Assembly (NCBI RefSeq): GCF_001010945.1
Contig: NZ_LBHB01000006.1
Location: 1 to 64,000 of the forward strand
Reading direction: 5' to 3'
Length of the DNA stretch: 64,000 nucleotides
Source of the DNA: Aurantiacibacter luteus
GTDB taxonomy: Bacteria > Pseudomonadota > Alphaproteobacteria > Sphingomonadales > Sphingomonadaceae
Below the pieces are notes generated by a model that saw only the letters and a list, made by a program, of their open reading frames with translations, had not been told where the DNA came from and searched no databases. The first letter of the stretch is position 1; each line of letters opens with the position of its first letter. This document shows positions 18,083 to 25,538 of the stretch, piece after piece. A program made the translations under genes and the position numbers.

Positions 18083-18823
18083 CTAACATTCTAGAACGTC
18101 ATCCCGGTGCCCGGAACAAGCATCACGTAACAATGCCAGCGCCTTCGCCTTCAACTGATGGACGCGCGGGATGCTGACTTCGAGGATCTCGGCAATCTCC
18201 GACAGGTTAAGTTCCTCTACGAAATAAAGCTGCAGCGTCAGCTTGAGACGGTCCGGCAAAACAGCGATCATCTCTGCCAGCCTGTCGGATTCCTCGATGG
18301 CGCTCAACACCTCGAAGGCATCGGGCGCCTCGTCGGCGAACGCGGGATCGGCGTCCGCGTAGCTCGCATCGAGGGACTCGATGCGCGTGGCGGGAATGTC
18401 CGCTTCGAGCAGGTCCCGGGCACTCATGCCGGTGGCCTCGGCCAGTTCCGCCATGGAAGGTGCGTGTCCCGTGCGCGCGATGAACTGCCGCCGTACCTCG
18501 CCGACCAGCGCTCTCTTGCGGGCCGTGACCCGGCCATCGGGAATGGTCTTGCGCAGCAGATCGTACATCGCTCCGCGCACGCGCATCTTGGCATAGGCCG
18601 CGAAACCGTCCTCTCCGGTTCCGGAATGCCGGCGCGCGCATTCGGTGAGCGCGAGCAGACCCGCCTGCATCAGGTCGTCCACCTCTATGCCCGGCCGTCC
18701 GCCGCCATGGATATGCCAGGCGAGTTTGCGCACCAGCGGAATGAAGGCGCGGACCCGCCGTTCGACGACGTCGGGGGCGGCATAGGCCTGCGCGGCCTGG
18801 AAGCGGGCGTGATCCTGCTTCAT
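18083..18823 (-). CDS. fliA: Flagellar sigma factor FliA (sigma-28)
   Basis: 246 residues. Region 2 is seen in AFIPLVRKLAWHIHGGGRPG and VDDLMQAGLLALTECARR, followed by FAAYAKMRVRGAMYDLLRK; region 3 in GHAPSMAELAEATGMSARDL; region 4, a helix-turn-helix, in ELNLSEIAEILEVSIPRVHQ. This is the layout of the FliA/WhiG group that directs RNA polymerase to late flagellar promoters. It is the last gene of a minus-strand operon, overlapping flhA by 4 bases (ATGA). Its anti-sigma factor FlgM is encoded at 22254-22541. The region 2-4 length and lack of region 1 agree with sigma-28. Confidence 0.9.
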   Translation of the reverse strand: MKQDHARFQAAQAYAAPDVVERRVRAFIPLVRKLAWHIHGGGRPGIEVDDLMQAGLLALTECARRHSGTGEDGFAAYAKMRVRGAMYDLLRKTIPDGRVTARKRALVGEVRRQFIARTGHAPSMAELAEATGMSARDLLEADIPATRIESLDASYADADPAFADEAPDAFEVLSAIEESDRLAEMIAVLPDRLKLTLQLYFVEELNLSEIAEILEVSIPRVHQLKAKALALLRDACSGHRDDVLEC

Positions 18824-20949
18824 GCGGCCACCGGTTCCGCCGCGGTGGCGGCATTGGCCAGCGCATCACCCGCGCCGCCGACGACGCTCAGCACGTCGAT
18901 CGGCTGGCTGGGCGGCAGTTCCGCCAGCGAGATGACGAGGCAGTCGGGCACCCGGCTGCGCAGCAGGCGCGCCAGCGCGCGGCGCGTAGGCGGCTGCACG
19001 ACCAGCGCGATGCCGCCCGCGCCCGACGTGCCGCGCTCCTGTGCCAGCGCGGCGATGCTCTCGCCGATCATGCGGGCGCATTCGGGCTCGATCAGCAGGT
19101 CCCCGCTCGCCGGATCACGCAGGCCGCCCAGGATGGCGCTTTCGAGATTCCCGTCGAGCGTCACCACCGGCAAGGTCGCTTCGGGCCCGCAGATCTGGCC
19201 GATCAGCCAGGCCCCCATGTCGGCGCGGACGTGGTCGATCAGGCGGTCGAAATCCTTGGTCTCCTGCAATCCGGTCGACAGGCTGGCGAGGATCGGCATG
19301 GGGTGGGCGAGCGTGATGCCGTCGGCCAGCAGCGCGCGCAGGATGCGGGTCAGCGCGGCAAGCGGCAGGGGATCGGGCGTGACCGCCTCCACGAGCCCGG
19401 GCGAGCGTTCCTTGACCCCTTCGAGCAGCGCTCGCGCCTCGTCCGGGCCGAACAGGCGCTCGGGCCGTCCCTCGAGCAGCTTGCTGAGATGGGTGGCGAT
19501 GACGGTGCCCGGATCGACGACGAGGAAGCCTTCGGCCACGGCATTGTCGCGCTCGGATGCAGGGATCCAAAGTGCCGGACACCCGAAGCTGGGGTCGCTG
19601 GTGGGGATGCCCTGCATGGCATGGTCCGCGCGCACCTCGCCCGTGTCGATCGCCAGCATCCGGTCGGCGCGGATCGCCCCTCCCCCCAGCATCGCGCCGC
19701 CCAGCACAATGCGATAGTTGCCTGCCGGCAGATCGAGACTGTCGCGAATGCGGAACTGCGGCACGATGAAGCCGAAGGTCTGGCTGAGTTGCTTGCGAAC
19801 GCCCGTAATGCGGGCGACCAGCGCGCTGTCCTGTGTCTTGTCGACCAGGTGGACGAGTCCGTAGCCAAGCTCCAGCGTCACCAGCGTGTGGTCGGACACA
19901 TCCTCGATGGCGATGGCGTCGGGGTTGGCGGCGGGCGCGACAGGCTCTGCCGGGGCTGGACGCTCCGCCTGTGCCTTCAGCTTGCGGTACAGCCAGAAAG
20001 CGATGGCCGCTGCCGGCAGGAACACCGATTGCGGCATGGCCGGGATCAGCCCGATGGCGAACAGCACGACGGCCACCGGCAGCCACGATTGCGGATTGCA
20101 GAACTGGCCGCCGATATGGCCCGCCAGATCGTCCTTGTCGCTCACCCGGGTGACGATCACCGCGGCGGCGATGGAGAGCAGCAGAGCGGGCACCTGCGCC
20201 ACTAGCGCGTCGCCCACGGCCAGCGTCACATAACGCTCCGCCGCCTCCGACGCGGTCAGGCCATGACTGATCATGCCGAGGCAGAAGCCGGCAATGATGT
20301 TGATCACCAGGATCAGCAGGGCGGCAATGGCATCGCCCTTCACGAACTTGCTGGCACCGTCCATCGCGCCGTAAAAATCCGCCTCGGTCGACACCTCGGC
20401 GCGGCGCGCGCGGGCCTCTTCCGAAGTCATAAGCCCTGCGGCGATATCGGCATCGATGGCCATCTGCTTGCCGGGCAGGGCATCCAGCGTGAAGCGCGCC
20501 GATACCTCGGACACGCGGCCCGCGCCCTTGGTGATGACGACCATGTTGATGATCAGCAGGATGATGAAGACGAACAGGCCGACGGCAAAGTCGCCGCCGA
20601 CGAGGAACGCGCCGAAGCTCTCGATGATCTGACCGGCTGCCGCCTCGCCCTGATGCCCGTTGACCAGTACGATGCGCGTGGAGGCCACGTTCAGTGCCAG
20701 GCGGAACAGGGTGGCGAACAGCAGGACGGAGGGGAACGAGGAGAAGTCCAGCGGGCGCGCGGCGTTCATCGCCGCCATCAGGATCGCCACCGAAAGCGCG
20801 ATGTTGAGGACGAAGAAAGCGTCCAGCATCATGGTGGGGATCGGCAGGACCATCAGCACGATCAGCGCCAGGATCCCGGTGGGCAACGCCAGCGTGGCCG
20901 GGGAGATGCCCTGCCTTGCGCGCGCCTGCGAAGTGGCGAGCGCGGTCAC
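18820..20949 (-). CDS. flhA: Flagellar export gate protein FlhA
   Basis: 709 residues, standard for FlhA. The N-terminal half carries about eight membrane segments (ATLALPTGILALIVLMVLPI; FFVLNIALSVAILMAAMNAA) with the conserved FHIPEP-type region represented by PSVLLFATLFRLALNVASTR. The cytoplasmic loop AGRVSEVSARFTLDALPGKQ with DADIAAGLMTSEEARARR is the family signature. The C-terminal half is the soluble export platform domain. It forms the nonameric gate of the flagellar type III secretion system. The GTG start overlaps the stop of the transglycosylase gene (GTGA). It belongs to the operon driven by the sigma-54 promoter at 21905-21920. Confidence 0.96.
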   Translation of the reverse strand: MTALATSQARARQGISPATLALPTGILALIVLMVLPIPTMMLDAFFVLNIALSVAILMAAMNAARPLDFSSFPSVLLFATLFRLALNVASTRIVLVNGHQGEAAAGQIIESFGAFLVGGDFAVGLFVFIILLIINMVVITKGAGRVSEVSARFTLDALPGKQMAIDADIAAGLMTSEEARARRAEVSTEADFYGAMDGASKFVKGDAIAALLILVINIIAGFCLGMISHGLTASEAAERYVTLAVGDALVAQVPALLLSIAAAVIVTRVSDKDDLAGHIGGQFCNPQSWLPVAVVLFAIGLIPAMPQSVFLPAAAIAFWLYRKLKAQAERPAPAEPVAPAANPDAIAIEDVSDHTLVTLELGYGLVHLVDKTQDSALVARITGVRKQLSQTFGFIVPQFRIRDSLDLPAGNYRIVLGGAMLGGGAIRADRMLAIDTGEVRADHAMQGIPTSDPSFGCPALWIPASERDNAVAEGFLVVDPGTVIATHLSKLLEGRPERLFGPDEARALLEGVKERSPGLVEAVTPDPLPLAALTRILRALLADGITLAHPMPILASLSTGLQETKDFDRLIDHVRADMGAWLIGQICGPEATLPVVTLDGNLESAILGGLRDPASGDLLIEPECARMIGESIAALAQERGTSGAGGIALVVQPPTRRALARLLRSRVPDCLVISLAELPPSQPIDVLSVVGGAGDALANAATAAEPVAA

Positions 20950-21848
20950 AGGTTCATCGCCTTGAGCCGGTCATAGGCGCCGCGCACATGCGCGGGCATG
21001 GGCCGGTCGCCGGTGGCAAAGCTGGCATGGAGGAGATCGGCCATCGACGGGCGCTGTTGCGGCGGTGCGCCCTGCGCGCCCGCCACCGCGCCGACACCCA
21101 ATCGGGCACCGCCCGTGCCGGTCATGCCGGCGGGCGAAGCCCAATCGCGGGCGGCGCTGGCGAAGCGGGCGGAGGGTGAGGAATCGAATGACGAAGGAAG
21201 GGCCCCGCCCGCCGCCATCGCGGTCTGCATCCTGCCGCGCATCAAGCCCATGACCTCGCCCAGCGACCTCGACGCGCCACCGGGGCCGTAGAAGATGCTG
21301 CGGTTTGCTGAGGCCGCCTGCGGCATGAGCGCCGCAGCCGCAGCGGTGGGGTCCTGCGCCAGCGCGGTCAGGAAGCGCCCCGCCCCCGCCGCGCCGAGGA
21401 AATGCGCCATGTAAAGCTCCGTCGCGTCCGGCTCGCGCCCGAGCACGTTCATCAGCTGAGCGCGGTTGTCCTGCGCCAGGGCTCCGGCCATCATGGCCGA
21501 GGCGTGGGGATCGAACTTCAGCGCCATGATGGCGGCGGCATTCGCCGGATCGCTGACAGCGCTGCGCCCGCCACGGGTCTCGATCGCCCCGGCAACCCCG
21601 GCATAGCCGAGACGTTCGCCGTGACGATCGAGGGTCGAGAGCCAGGTGCTGTCGATGAACTGGTAGAGCCCTTCCGCCGAGGAGGTACGGGCTCGCGCGG
21701 CGGGATCGAGCGCCGATTCCAGCCGCGCCTGCGCCAGCAGGTAATCGAAATCGGCCCCGGTCGCCTCTGCCGCGCGGGCGATGGCGCCGGCCACTTCGCC
21801 CCGCGGCGGGGCGGGCGCGCGAAGGGAGGGATGTCCCCCCGCTGCCAT
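20946..21848 (-). CDS. Flagellar SLT-type lytic transglycosylase
   Basis: 300 residues from the ATG giving MAAGGHPSLRAPAPP; an in-frame GTG five codons earlier is less likely. Residues about 20-165 are a lysozyme-like SLT domain: DYLLAQARLESALDPAARAR holds the catalytic Glu and SSAEGLYQFIDSTWL the usual GLYQF motif. The C-terminal half is low-complexity Ala/Gly/Pro. No N-terminal signal peptide is visible, so export through the flagellar apparatus, as for FlgJ, is likely. Because FlgJ in this cluster has only the rod-binding domain (29703-30026), this enzyme probably supplies the wall-cutting activity needed for rod passage. It is the first gene of the operon with flhA and fliA. Confidence 0.86.
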   Translation of the reverse strand: MAAGGHPSLRAPAPPRGEVAGAIARAAEATGADFDYLLAQARLESALDPAARARTSSAEGLYQFIDSTWLSTLDRHGERLGYAGVAGAIETRGGRSAVSDPANAAAIMALKFDPHASAMMAGALAQDNRAQLMNVLGREPDATELYMAHFLGAAGAGRFLTALAQDPTAAAAALMPQAASANRSIFYGPGGASRSLGEVMGLMRGRMQTAMAAGGALPSSFDSSPSARFASAARDWASPAGMTGTGGARLGVGAVAGAQGAPPQQRPSMADLLHASFATGDRPMPAHVRGAYDRLKAMNL

Positions 21849-21904
21849 AACTTGTGATCCCACTGTGCCGAACGCCTTTTTGAAATTGCTTTCGAGCGGC
21901 GTTC

Positions 21905-21920
21905 AGCAAGAGCCGTGCCA
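21905..21920 (-). promoter_or_regulatory. Sigma-54 promoter for the transglycosylase-flhA-fliA operon
   Basis: On the minus strand the sequence reads TGGCACG, four bases, TTGCT: an exact match to the sigma-54 -24/-12 consensus with correct spacing. It lies 57 bases before the ATG at 21848 and in the short gap after flgN. Confidence 0.82.
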
Positions 21921-21927
21921 GAAAGAC

Positions 21928-22257
21928 CTATCCCTGCATCAGCACCGGGCGCGGCCGGGCGTTGTAGGTGCCCGCGCGCTGGGTGAGTGCGTCCAGCCGC
22001 GCCGCGACGTTGGCCGAGACCAGGTTGCGGATACGGCGGTTAACCTCGTTGGCGTGCCGCGCCGACAGGAGCAGCGCCCGGCATTCCTCGTCGATCGACT
22101 GCGCGTCCTGCGCCTCCAGGGCAGCGCAAAGCGTATGCTTGCCCTTCCCCATCAACGTGAGCGCATCGATGTCCAGCCCGGCAAGCGCCTGCCGCTCGTC
22201 TTCAAGCACGGCAAGCATTTGCCGCAACTGGTCCTTCAGCATGGGGGCGGTCGTCAT
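21928..22257 (-). CDS. flgN: Flagellar chaperone FlgN
   Basis: 109 residues, predicted all-helical (KDQLRQMLAVLEDERQALAG, ARHANEVNRRIRNLVSANVA). Size, helical character and position directly behind flgM identify it as FlgN, the export chaperone of the hook-filament junction proteins FlgK and FlgL (30031-32285). FlgN sequences diverge strongly, so the call leans on context. The ATG overlaps the flgM stop by 4 bases. Confidence 0.78.
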   Translation of the reverse strand: MTTAPMLKDQLRQMLAVLEDERQALAGLDIDALTLMGKGKHTLCAALEAQDAQSIDEECRALLLSARHANEVNRRIRNLVSANVAARLDALTQRAGTYNARPRPVLMQG

Positions 22258-22541
22258 TCGGGGGAACTCAGCATGAGGCGCGCGGCGATCATCGCATCGG
22301 CAATGCGCGCAGGAAGGATAGGATAGGTGCCGTCGCGCAGCGCATTGCGGATTTCGCCGACGCGCTCGGCATCGATGGGTGCCGCATCGGCGCGCGCGCC
22401 CTGCCCGGTCTCGACCTCGACGCCGCCATCGATGCGGGCGGGAGCTTTCCCGACTGCTCCGGCAAGGGCGTTCGCACGCCCCTCGGCACGGGCACCCACG
22501 GCGGGACGCGATCCCGAAACTGGGCTGATTTCCGACGACAC
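22254..22541 (-). CDS. flgM: Anti-sigma-28 factor FlgM
   Basis: 95 residues from the GTG at 22541, which follows a strong AAAGGAG ribosome binding site 7 bases away; longer readings of this frame are antisense shadows. The N-terminal half is disordered (VSSEISPVSGSRPAVGARAE). The C-terminal sigma-binding part matches the FlgM pattern: ERVGEIRNALRDGTYPILPA then RIADAMIAARLMLSS. FlgM binds FliA until it is exported after hook completion, timing the late genes. It sits with flgN between flgA and the sigma-54-driven flhA operon. Confidence 0.87.
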   Translation of the reverse strand: MSSEISPVSGSRPAVGARAEGRANALAGAVGKAPARIDGGVEVETGQGARADAAPIDAERVGEIRNALRDGTYPILPARIADAMIAARLMLSSPE

Positions 22542-22615
22542 TGGCTCGCTCCTTTCACGTCTCGGACACCAGAACGACCGCGCCGCGAGAGTTTTAAGAG
22601 CAAGCGGCGAGAAAC

Positions 22616-23140
22616 TCAGGAAAGCGGCAGCACGACCACGCCGGGCCGCTCCACACGGGCGCGCAGAACGTCGCGGCGGCCGGCGATGCGCACGCGCACC
22701 CATTCGCCCGCCGCACCCGAATCCATCGCCTCGCCAACCTGGCTCACGGTAAAGCCGGGGCCGGCCACCGCCACGGAGACGCTGTCGCCTCGCGAGACCA
22801 GTGGCGCTTCGCTCGCGACCTGCTCCCGCTGCGCCTCGCGCACAGGCACGAAGATGCGCCAGCCGCCGCGGTCGGGGCACTCGACCACCACGTTGGCGCG
22901 CGCCGATCCGTGCCACGACAGTGCCAGCGGCGTGTTGCATCGGGCGAGACGCAGGCGGCGGTCGGTCAGCTGCCGCGCCCCGCCCTCGGCACCGATGGGG
23001 AGGCCCGTGAACTGGGCGACCGCAAGATCGATATCCGCCGGATCGGCGAACTGTGCCTGCGCCATTGCGGGGGAAGGAGCGAGCAGGAAAAGTCCGGCAG
23101 CGAGCGCGGCCGGCAGGAGGGTCTTAGGGCAAGGGGGCAT
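22616..23140 (-). CDS. flgA: Flagellar P-ring chaperone FlgA
   Basis: 174 residues. Signal peptide MPPCPKTLLPAALAAGLFLL, cleaved near AMAQA, so periplasmic. The SAF-like/ChapFlgA domain is seen in APLVSRGDSVSVAVAGPGFT, VSQVGEAMDSGAAGEWVRVR and DVLRARVERPGVVVLP, the usual C-terminal signature. It assists assembly of the FlgI P ring. Longer upstream readings are a shadow of the neighbouring gene, whose end this gene overlaps by 17 bases, indicating one transcript with the MotA/MotB-like pair. Confidence 0.9.
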   Translation of the reverse strand: MPPCPKTLLPAALAAGLFLLAPSPAMAQAQFADPADIDLAVAQFTGLPIGAEGGARQLTDRRLRLARCNTPLALSWHGSARANVVVECPDRGGWRIFVPVREAQREQVASEAPLVSRGDSVSVAVAGPGFTVSQVGEAMDSGAAGEWVRVRIAGRRDVLRARVERPGVVVLPLS

Positions 23141-23585
23141 CGGCGTTTCCCTGACAGGTGAGATCGGGTGTGACCGTCGGGCCCTGCAAGGCCTGTGCCA
23201 TCCCTCCACCTTTGGTGAATGAAACGCTGGCGAAAAGCTCGTCCGTCGCCCCCTGCTCGACAACGGTTCGCGGCAGGAATCCCGCCGCGCGCGCCTGGTC
23301 CAGCAACGCAAGCGCGCGCTGCGCGGCGGAATCCGGATCGTCACCCTCGTACCGCGCGGTGATCGTTACCGTTTCACGCGGGTCGCCGGCGCGCGCGGCG
23401 AGCCAACCAGCCAAGCTCTTCCCCGATGCGGGCGTCCAGACGTCGGTTGCCTCTGCGAAGAGCTCGTGAGGAGGATTCGCACCGCTATCGTCTCCCGTGG
23501 CGAATGCGGAGGCGATGACGATGAAGAGAATGAGAGACAGGTCGGCCAGGATTACCTGCCAACCGTGACCGGCACGCAAGGTCAC
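23124..23585 (-). CDS. MotB/ExbD-like single-span protein without OmpA domain
   Basis: 153 residues from the GTG at 23585, which overlaps the stop of the MotA-like gene (GTGA); farther upstream the frame is a shadow. One N-terminal membrane segment (WQVILADLSLILFIVIASAF) starts with an Asp in the position of the proton-binding Asp of MotB/ExbD (LADLSLILF). The remaining 120 periplasmic residues (RYEGDDPDSAAQRALALLDQ) do not show the OmpA peptidoglycan-binding motif that fixes MotB to the wall. Position after a MotA-like gene and before flgA suggests a stator-like proton channel subunit of the flagellar regulon. Function is inferred. Confidence 0.62.
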   Translation of the reverse strand: MTLRAGHGWQVILADLSLILFIVIASAFATGDDSGANPPHELFAEATDVWTPASGKSLAGWLAARAGDPRETVTITARYEGDDPDSAAQRALALLDQARAAGFLPRTVVEQGATDELFASVSFTKGGGMAQALQGPTVTPDLTCQGNADAPLP

Positions 23586-24247
23586 GCGGCGGCTCCGGCC
23601 AACACGGCAGGCCCGTCGGGCACGACGCCCGCAATCTGTTGCGAAAGCCAGTCGAAGAGGTGCTGGCGCTCTTCCTCCTCCTGTTCGGCGCGGCGTTCGA
23701 TCAGACGGGCTAGAGGGTAAAACACAAAATGCGCGCACAGGAGCCCATAAAGCGTCGTAAGCACCGCGCTCGCCACAGTCGCTGCCATGTCGCCCGAGGC
23801 CAGCCCGTCCGCCGGCAGCTGGCTGAGCGCGAGCAGCGTCCCGGCAAGTCCGAACACCGGCGCCAGATCGCCGGCCTGCGCCAGCGTTTCCTCGGCCACC
23901 TGCCGGCGGCGGCGGCGCATCTGCGCGTGGCGCTGGTGCGTGGCTTCCAGCGCGGCGATGGAACGGTGCTTAATGAGCGCGGCTGTCGCTTCGTCGATCT
24001 CGGCATCCTCGCTCGTCACGGGGTGCGCGCGCAGCACGCCGTCGCTGCGTATCTCATCGACCTGGGCTGCTACCTTGGCGCGGGCATGTTCGTAGGTGAA
24101 GCGCGGGCGCAGCAGTTGCGTGGCGGCACCTGCCGCGGCCTGCCAGCCGGTGCGCCCGCAGCGCAGCAGGGTGGCGAGCAGCGTGCCCCCCAGCACGACG
24201 GCGAGGCTGGCAGGGTCCAGCAGCGCGGAAAACGTGAATGCGTCCAT
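23582..24247 (-). CDS. MotA/TolQ/ExbB-family channel protein (second stator-like gene)
   Basis: 221 residues from the ATG giving MDAFTFSALLDPASLAVVLG, preceded by GAGGA. Membrane segments: about residues 12-28, then after a cytoplasmic domain (residues 45-125, rich in Arg and Glu) two more at about 127-145 (APVFGLAGTLLALSQLPADG) and 155-180 (ASAVLTTLYGLLCAHFVFYP). The motif AVLTTLYGLL with the following FYPLA is characteristic of MotA/ExbB channel proteins. It is distinct from the full-length motA at 32312. It heads a minus-strand operon with the MotB-like gene and flgA, divergent from flgB. Confidence 0.75.
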   Translation of the reverse strand: MDAFTFSALLDPASLAVVLGGTLLATLLRCGRTGWQAAAGAATQLLRPRFTYEHARAKVAAQVDEIRSDGVLRAHPVTSEDAEIDEATAALIKHRSIAALEATHQRHAQMRRRRRQVAEETLAQAGDLAPVFGLAGTLLALSQLPADGLASGDMAATVASAVLTTLYGLLCAHFVFYPLARLIERRAEQEEEERQHLFDWLSQQIAGVVPDGPAVLAGAAA

Positions 24248-24326
24248 GGCAAAAGGGTCCTCTTCGAACCCCGAGAACGACCCCGCCCGCAAGCCCTTAA
24301 GCGGATCGGCGCAACTTTGCCGCAAC

Positions 24327-24342
24327 CGGCAATCGCTTGCCG
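24327..24342. promoter_or_regulatory. Inverted repeat upstream of flgB, candidate activator site
   Basis: CGGCAA, TCGC, TTGCCG: a perfect 6-base inverted repeat about 46 bases before the -24 element of the flgB sigma-54 promoter, in the divergent region with the MotA-like operon. Placement suits binding of the sigma-54 activator encoded at 35579-36856, but this is inference. Confidence 0.35.
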
Positions 24343-24387
24343 CCCCCGGTGTGCCGCGACCCCGCCTTTCGCCTTGCCTGCGCCATT

Positions 24388-24403
24388 TGGCACGCTGCTT
24401 GCT
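24388..24403 (+). promoter_or_regulatory. Sigma-54 promoter for the flgB operon
   Basis: TGGCACG, four bases, TTGCT: exact sigma-54 -24/-12 consensus with the correct spacing, 58 bases before the flgB ATG. Expected to drive the long rod and hook operon. Confidence 0.86.
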
Positions 24404-24460
24404 GAAGCGGCACCACCACGCGCGGCAAAACACTGCTGCGCGCAACAAGCGAGACCGCAC

Positions 24461-24808
24461 ATGAGCGAAGGATTGTTCGGCATACACGGGGCGGCGCTGG
24501 AACTGCGCTCGCAGCGCATGGCCATGCTGACCGCGAACATCGCCAATGCCGCCACCCCCGGCTACAAGGCGCGCGACATCGATTTCGATGCGGCCCTGCG
24601 CGCCCGGATGACGGGCAGCGATGCGGGATCGGCGGCGGATGGCGCGGTGCGATACCGCGTGCCCGTCATGCCCTCGCTCGACGGCAACACCGTGGAACTG
24701 GCCAACGAGCAGATGGCTTTTGCCGAAAATGCCGTCGCCTACACCGCGACGCTGTCGTTCCTTCAGGGCCGGGTCGAGACCGTGACCCGCGCGATCCGGG
24801 GCGAATGA
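24461..24808 (+). CDS. flgB: Flagellar rod protein FlgB
   Basis: 115 residues. The N-terminal rod motif is present (LRSQRMAMLTANIANAATPG followed by YKARDIDFD), as is the C-terminal helix (TATLSFLQGRVETVTRAIRG). FlgB is the proximal rod subunit at the MS ring. It is first in the flgBCDEFGHIJKL series and sits 58 bases behind a sigma-54 promoter. Length is slightly short of the usual 130-140 residues. Confidence 0.93.
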   Translation: MSEGLFGIHGAALELRSQRMAMLTANIANAATPGYKARDIDFDAALRARMTGSDAGSAADGAVRYRVPVMPSLDGNTVELANEQMAFAENAVAYTATLSFLQGRVETVTRAIRGE

Positions 24809-24809
24809 C

Positions 24810-25214
24810 ATGCCTGGTTCGATGAGCATCTTCGCCCAGGTCCAGCGCGGCATGTCCGCCCAGCTCGTGCGCATGAACGCGGCCGCCTCAAACCTCGCAA
24901 ACGCCGGCGCCGTCGCCGGGCGCGAGGAGGATGCCTACCGCCCGATCCGCGCCGTCTTCAGCGAGGAGGTCGACCGCGCCAGCGGAACCTCCACCGTCCG
25001 CGTTGCCGCCGTCATGCGCTCCGACGCGGCGCCGGTGCGCCGGCACGATCCGGGCCATCCGCTGGCCGACGAGAACGGCGACGTCTGGGATTCGAGCGTC
25101 GATGAGACGGCCGAGATGGTCGAGATCATGGAAAGCAGCCGCCAGTACCAGAACCTGGTCGAGGCCATGCAGACCGCCAAGCAGCTCATGCTCGATACGA
25201 TGAGGATCAAATGA
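24810..25214 (+). CDS. flgC: Flagellar rod protein FlgC
   Basis: 134 residues, standard length. N-terminal motif QLVRMNAAASNLANAGAV and C-terminal SRQYQNLVEAMQTAKQLMLD identify FlgC, a proximal rod subunit. In-frame ATGs at 24810 and 24822 are both possible; the first, right after flgB, has GGGG before it. Overlaps flgD by 4 bases. Confidence 0.93.
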   Translation: MPGSMSIFAQVQRGMSAQLVRMNAAASNLANAGAVAGREEDAYRPIRAVFSEEVDRASGTSTVRVAAVMRSDAAPVRRHDPGHPLADENGDVWDSSVDETAEMVEIMESSRQYQNLVEAMQTAKQLMLDTMRIK

Positions 25215-25510
25215 CGACCATTGCGAACACGGCCTCAGCCACTGCCTTGCCCGCGGCACCCTCCAAGGGCGGCCTAGGCGCGATGGGCCAGGGCGATTTC
25301 CTCCGCCTGATGGTGGAACAACTCAAGCAGCAGGACCCATTCGATCCCGTCGATAACAAGGAAATGCTGGCGCAGATGGCTCAGTTTTCCGGACTTGCCG
25401 GCACGACCGAGACGAACGCCGCGCTCGCCAGCATCGCCAGCCGGCTCGACACGCTGATCCAGCTGCAACAGCAGCAGGCCGCAGCCGGGTCCGCGACGCC
25501 CGCCCCCTGA
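25211..25510 (+). CDS. flgD: Minimal hook-cap protein FlgD
   Basis: 99 residues. It contains only the conserved N-terminal FlgD domain: GQGDFLRLMVEQLKQQDPFD, then NKEMLAQMAQFSGLAGTTET. It then ends in a Gln/Ala tail. Typical FlgD is about 220 residues with tudor-like and Ig-like C-terminal domains that form the cap; those are missing, and the next frame begins a bona fide flgE 28 bases later, so there is no sign of a simple frameshift that restores them. FlgD caps the growing hook. The start overlaps the flgC stop (ATGA). Confidence 0.88.
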   Translation: MTTIANTASATALPAAPSKGGLGAMGQGDFLRLMVEQLKQQDPFDPVDNKEMLAQMAQFSGLAGTTETNAALASIASRLDTLIQLQQQQAAAGSATPAP

Positions 25511-25538
25511 TCCCGCCCTTCACGAAGGAAATACCGCC

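Noticed and set aside
22542-22940. Longer FlgM reading
   Set aside because: Runs into flgA antisense; the GTG at 22541 has a strong ribosome binding site and gives a normal 95-residue FlgM.
24248-24326. Sigma-54 promoter for the MotA-like/flgA operon
   Set aside because: Several TTGC sequences occur on the minus strand but none has GG at the right distance upstream.
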